Assembly: GCA_030524705.1 (NCBI GenBank)
Contig: JAUNGD010000002.1
Span: 62,001 to 126,000, forward strand
Reading direction: 5' to 3'
Length of the DNA stretch: 64,000 bases
Source: Lachnospiraceae bacterium
Lineage (GTDB): Bacteria > Bacillota > Clostridia > Lachnospirales > Lachnospiraceae
Shown here: piece after piece, positions 60,728-64,000 of the stretch
How the letters are laid out: each line of letters starts with the position of its first letter
How positions within the stretch are numbered: the first letter of the stretch is position 1
Notes under the pieces: generated by a model
The model's input: the letters and a program-made list of their open reading frames with translations, nothing else
Databases searched by the model: none
Told to the model about the DNA's origin: nothing
Made by a program: the position numbers and the translations under genes

Positions 60728-61748
60728 ATTTTCTGAAGGGAAGAAACAGCCGGGGCGGTTTCTTCCCAATCATTTTTTCCCGGTTTTGATTATTTTTCTG
60801 ATTTTACTGGCGCTTACTATTGCCGCATCTATTGCGCTTGGCTCACGTAGAATATCCTTCGCCGAGCTGATGGATGGGTTGTTTCACGCTTCGGTGAACA
60901 GCTACGGCGCAAACGTGGTACGCAAAAGAATTGCCAGGACCGTGTTTTCACTGCTGTGCGGCGCCGCATTGGGAATATCCGGCGCACTGATGCAGTCAGT
61001 GACCCGCAATCCCATCGCAGATCCTTCTATATTGGGAGTAAACACGGGGGCAGCATTTTTTATTGTCTGCGGAATTGCCTTTTTACACATTACCACGGCC
61101 GCACAGTATATCGGCTTTGCATTGGCAGGGGCGATGCTTGCTGCCATTGTGGTGTACTCCATCGGATCCATGGGAAGAGGCGGAGCCACACCGATCAAGC
61201 TGGTGCTTTCCGGCACTGCCGTAAGCGCGGCCTTGTCTTCGGTGATCAGTGCAATTTTGCTGCCAAGATCCTATGTACTGGATCAGTACCGGTTCTGGCA
61301 GGTGGGAAGCGTGGGCGGAGGGACCTGGAGCGGTATTTTCGCTTTTTCTCCTTTTTTACTGGCAGGAATAGCCATTGCGGTCATCTCCGCACCGGCATTA
61401 AATGCACTGGCACTGGGGGATGAAGCCGCCACCGGTCTCGGTGTGCGTACCGGAGTGCTGCGGCTGACAGCCGCTGCGGGTGGCGTGCTTTTATGCGGCT
61501 CCACCACCGCACTGGCAGGGCCGATCGGATTTATCGGACTTTTGGCGCCCCATGTTATGCGCTTGCTGCTGGGGTCGGATTTAAGATTTGTGATTCCCTT
61601 ATCGGCCTTGTCCGGAGCTGTGTTTCTGACGGCTGCGGATGTGGTGGGGCGTCTGCTTCTTTACCCCGGGGAGCTGGAGGTGGGAATCGTCACTGCGTTT
61701 GTAGGGGCACCGGTACTGATTTTTGTTGCTATACGGTCGAAAGCGTGA
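60717..61748 (+). CDS. FecCD-family ABC transporter permease (subunit 1)
   Basis: A 343-residue permease with about nine to ten helices, of the BtuC/FecD class: RISFAELMDGLF near the start, then GAALGISGALMQSVTRNPIADPSILGVNTGAAF and, in the coupling region, LAGPIGFIGLLAPHVMRLLLG. It starts inside the binding-protein gene (ATG at 60717) and its stop precedes the second permease by one base or less, so the block is tightly coupled. Forms a heterodimer with the next product. Confidence 0.95.
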   Translation: MKNKFSEGKKQPGRFLPNHFFPVLIIFLILLALTIAASIALGSRRISFAELMDGLFHASVNSYGANVVRKRIARTVFSLLCGAALGISGALMQSVTRNPIADPSILGVNTGAAFFIVCGIAFLHITTAAQYIGFALAGAMLAAIVVYSIGSMGRGGATPIKLVLSGTAVSAALSSVISAILLPRSYVLDQYRFWQVGSVGGGTWSGIFAFSPFLLAGIAIAVISAPALNALALGDEAATGLGVRTGVLRLTAAAGGVLLCGSTTALAGPIGFIGLLAPHVMRLLLGSDLRFVIPLSALSGAVFLTAADVVGRLLLYPGELEVGIVTAFVGAPVLIFVAIRSKA

Positions 61749-62786
61749 ATGAATATGAAAAAAGATACGATTACATTACTTATGAAGGGCAGGAAAAAGA
61801 GGGAAAAGCGATTCTGGCTTGTAACCTGGCTTCTGGGGATCCTTGCCTTCGGTTTGTGCTGTACAATGCTGATGCTGGGAAATACAATCTATCCGGTGAA
61901 AACCATTCTCCGTGTTCTCGCAGGAGAAGAAATAAAAGGAGCCGCCTATGCGGTGAATACGATACGTCTGCCCAGAATGCTGGCCGGATTATTTGCCGGT
62001 TTTGCCTTCGGACTTGCGGGCAGTGTATTTCAGACGATGCTGCGTAATCCCTTGGCAAATCCCAATATCATCGGAATTACCTCCGGCTCCAGTGCAGGAG
62101 CGGTGGTCTGCATCGTGTTGCTGCACACCAGCTCAACCATGGTCTACATAGTATCCATTGCGGCAGGGCTTGCCACTACATTGACGATGTTTTTGCTGGC
62201 ACGGGGAAAACGTTTTTCTGCGTCAAAGCTGATTTTGGTTGGAATTGGCGTACAGGCAATGCTGAATGCGGTGGTTTCCTATATCCTTCAGGCCGGCTCA
62301 GAAAAGGATATTCCCACAGCGATGCGATGGCTGAGCGGGAGTCTGAATGGCTCAAATATGTCAGAGCTCTATTTTTTGTTTATTGTAGTATTGATCGGTA
62401 CGCCGATAATCCTGATTTTTTCAAAACAGCTCGCTTTGCTGGAGCTGGGCGAGGAGTGGGCCGTGGGGCTGGGAGTGAATACAGAGCGTGTTCGCTTTAT
62501 TCTCATGATCAGTTCGGTGCTGCTGATTGCGGCGGCGACAGCGGCAACAGGTCCTATTGCCTTTGTGTCTTTTCTGGCGGGGCCTATCGCAAGGCGATTG
62601 ACCGGAAAAGGAAAAGCAAATCCTCTGGCTGCTGGGCTTTTCGGCTCTGTACTGGTGCTGCTGTCTGATTTGATTGGTCAGTTCGCTTTTGAACTGCGAT
62701 TCCCGGTGGGAGTCATCACAGGACTTCTGGGAGCGCCTTATCTTTTGTTTTTACTTGTAAGAATGAATCAAACGGGGGAATTATGA
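61749..62786 (+). CDS. FecCD-family ABC transporter permease (subunit 2)
   Basis: A 345-residue partner of the preceding permease. The corresponding motifs are RLPRMLAGLFAGFAFGLAGSVFQTMLRNPLANPNIIGITSGSS and TGPIAFVSFLAGPIARRLTG. A Lys/Arg-rich N terminus (MKGRKKREKRF) precedes helix 1. The ATPase gene begins inside its last codons (ATGATG at 62783), a second translational overlap. Confidence 0.95.
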   Translation: MNMKKDTITLLMKGRKKREKRFWLVTWLLGILAFGLCCTMLMLGNTIYPVKTILRVLAGEEIKGAAYAVNTIRLPRMLAGLFAGFAFGLAGSVFQTMLRNPLANPNIIGITSGSSAGAVVCIVLLHTSSTMVYIVSIAAGLATTLTMFLLARGKRFSASKLILVGIGVQAMLNAVVSYILQAGSEKDIPTAMRWLSGSLNGSNMSELYFLFIVVLIGTPIILIFSKQLALLELGEEWAVGLGVNTERVRFILMISSVLLIAAATAATGPIAFVSFLAGPIARRLTGKGKANPLAAGLFGSVLVLLSDLIGQFAFELRFPVGVITGLLGAPYLLFLLVRMNQTGEL

Positions 62787-63580
62787 TGAAAAAGACGCAT
62801 GAATTCAAAGCTGAACACATAGTTTCAGGATACGAGGAGCGGATCGTGGTTCAGGATGTAAGCATAGCGATTCCTCCGCACAAAATCAGTGTCATTATCG
62901 GGGCGAATGCTTGCGGCAAATCAACGCTGCTGAAAACGGTTTCCAGGCTGATACGCCAGCAGTCCGGGCAGGTGACCCTGGATGGAAAAGAAATCAGTAC
63001 GCTGCAGTCAAAAAAGCTGGCGCAGATTCTCGGATTGCTGCCTCAGTCGCCGATCGTTCCGGAGGGCATTGCAGTCGGTGATCTGGTGGGACGGGGGAGA
63101 TTTCCGCACCAGCGTATGCTTGCAGGCTGGTCAAAAGCAGACTATGAGGCGGTGGCAGAGGCAATGGAGATCATGAACATTACGGAGCTGGCAAATCGCA
63201 GCATCAGTGAGCTATCCGGCGGTCAGCGCCAGCGGGTCTGGATCGCCATGGCGCTGGCACAGCAGACAGATATCCTGCTGCTGGATGAACCGACGACATT
63301 TCTGGATATTTCTTATCAGGTGGAGATATTGGATCTGTTGACGGATCTGAATGAAGCCTATGGAACGACGATTGTCATGGTTCTGCACGATATCAATCTT
63401 TCAGCGCGCTATGCAGATCATATATTCGCTATGAGGGACGGAGCTCTGGTGGCTAGTGGAAAGCCGGAAGAGGTGATTACCAGAGAAAATATAAAAAAGA
63501 TTTTTGATATGGACAGCGTGATTATTAAGGACCCTGTTGCGGATTCTCCGATGATGGTCCCGATTGGAAGACACGTTTAG
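62783..63580 (+). CDS. Iron-siderophore-type ABC transporter ATP-binding protein
   Basis: A 265-residue FepC/FecE-like ATPase. Walker A is GANACGKST, the Q-loop region LGLLPQSP, signature LSGGQRQRVWIAMAL, Walker B LLLDEPTTFLD and H-loop LHDINLSARYADH. It energises the two permeases. The gene ends 96 bases before a TetR gene with its own promoter. Confidence 0.96.
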   Translation: MMKKTHEFKAEHIVSGYEERIVVQDVSIAIPPHKISVIIGANACGKSTLLKTVSRLIRQQSGQVTLDGKEISTLQSKKLAQILGLLPQSPIVPEGIAVGDLVGRGRFPHQRMLAGWSKADYEAVAEAMEIMNITELANRSISELSGGQRQRVWIAMALAQQTDILLLDEPTTFLDISYQVEILDLLTDLNEAYGTTIVMVLHDINLSARYADHIFAMRDGALVASGKPEEVITRENIKKIFDMDSVIIKDPVADSPMMVPIGRHV

Positions 63581-63595
63581 AAAAAAATATTTGTA

Positions 63596-63624
63596 TTGAC
63601 ATTATGACGGGAATCATATAAAAT
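63596..63624 (+). promoter_or_regulatory. Promoter of the TetR gene
   Basis: TTGACA (63596-63601), 17 bases, TAAAAT (63619-63624). Confidence 0.82.
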
Positions 63625-63650
63625 AACACTGTTAGCAAACGGTGTTATTT
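63621..63650 (+). promoter_or_regulatory. Inverted repeat over the TetR promoter start
   Basis: AAATAACACTGTT (63621-63633) and AACGGTGTTATTT (63638-63650) are inverted with one mismatch and a 4-base spacer. It overlaps the -10 and the start of transcription, the usual place for a TetR autoregulatory operator. The following TTT run also lets it act as a terminator for the ABC operon. Confidence 0.6.
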
Positions 63651-63676
63651 TTTAAGCTGAAAGGGAGGAAATTCAA

Positions 63677-64000
63677 ATGCCGGAGGAACGAAATACGCTG
63701 GACAGGATACTCTGCTCAGCCAAAAAGGAATTTATGGAAAAGGGCTTTTTGAATGCTTCTCTTCGCAGCATCGTCAAAAATGCCGGCGTCACCACGGGGG
63801 CGTTTTATCGCTATTATGACAGCAAGGAATCGTTATTTGCCGCTCTGGTGGATGAGCAGGCGAGCTATATCCTTGCCCTGTTCAATCATACCATTGATGA
63901 TTTTGAAAAGCTTCCGGGAGAGCAGCAGACGGAGAAAATGATTGATACATCAAGCTTCTGTCTTGAACAGATGGTGGATTATATCTATGAGCATTTTGAT
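63677..64000 (+). CDS. TetR-family transcriptional regulator (3' end missing)
   Basis: The frame is open from ATG 63677 to the window end, 108 codons. The first 60 residues are a TetR-type DNA-binding domain: ILCSAKKEFMEKGFLNASLRSIVKNAG then VTTGAFYRYYDSKESLFAALV. The ligand-binding part is only begun. GGGAGGAAA precedes the start. It follows the siderophore-type importer and has a palindrome over its promoter, so autoregulation is likely; a link to the importer is inference. Confidence 0.92.
   Translation, partial: MPEERNTLDRILCSAKKEFMEKGFLNASLRSIVKNAGVTTGAFYRYYDSKESLFAALVDEQASYILALFNHTIDDFEKLPGEQQTEKMIDTSSFCLEQMVDYIYEHFD

Overview
The window looks like chromosomal DNA of a low-oxygen Gram-positive gut bacterium of the Clostridia, most like Lachnospiraceae. 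The signs are a full-length pyruvate:ferredoxin oxidoreductase (NifJ), a eukaryote-type dimeric GlyRS, the MEP enzyme Dxr, an FMN riboswitch in front of RibU, ECF S components, strong AGGAGG ribosome binding sites, consensus sigma-A promoters (TTGACA-17-TATAAT) and roughly half G+C with AT-richer islands. The genus cannot be fixed from sequence alone. No rRNA, tRNA, CRISPR array, transposase or prophage gene was seen.

Layout: (1) 1-7.5 kb, the end of a CtpE-like P-type ATPase, then the housekeeping cluster pyrH-frr-uppS-cdsA-dxr-rseP (nucleotides, translation, cell-envelope lipid and isoprenoid synthesis). (2) 7.6-20 kb, an AraC regulator divergent from a long co-directional block: a TPR protein, a peptide-type ABC importer (binding protein, two permeases, two ATPases), a protein of three fused Rid domains, two more TPR paralogues and an S9 prolyl-oligopeptidase-like peptidase, closed by a strong bidirectional terminator. 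I read it as a peptide import and breakdown module with unusual accessory proteins; it is the best candidate here for an undescribed system. (3) 20-27 kb, a SpoIID/peptidoglycan-binding protein, carAB, then an FMN riboswitch with terminator, a further structured RNA of about 190 nt, and ribU. (4) 27-33 kb, a zinc-dependent phospholipase C-like protein, a three-gene SPFH / zinc-ribbon / TPM operon resembling Bacillus ydjI-ydjG-ydjH, and nagBA on the other strand. (5) 33-39.4 kb, an MFS efflux pump with an attenuator-like leader peptide, a YbiT/YkpA-type ABC-F protein, a MATE pump, bioY under a BirA-type operator, and a Cys-rich DUF1284 protein. (6) 39.5-47.4 kb, a GT-C membrane glycosyltransferase with a GT2 partner, nifJ, and a DUF1461 membrane protein. 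(7) 47.4-54.4 kb, an M16C metalloprotease, era, recO, a lipoprotein and glyS. (8) 54.5-64 kb, a ROK repressor, polyol-type dehydrogenase and GPH symporter sharing an operator-like sequence, a LacI regulator, then an iron-siderophore-type ABC importer and the start of a TetR regulator that runs off the end.

Starts were moved to the codon with the best ribosome binding site where several in-frame starts exist. All functions are inferred by recognising sequence families by eye; nothing was searched or computed.
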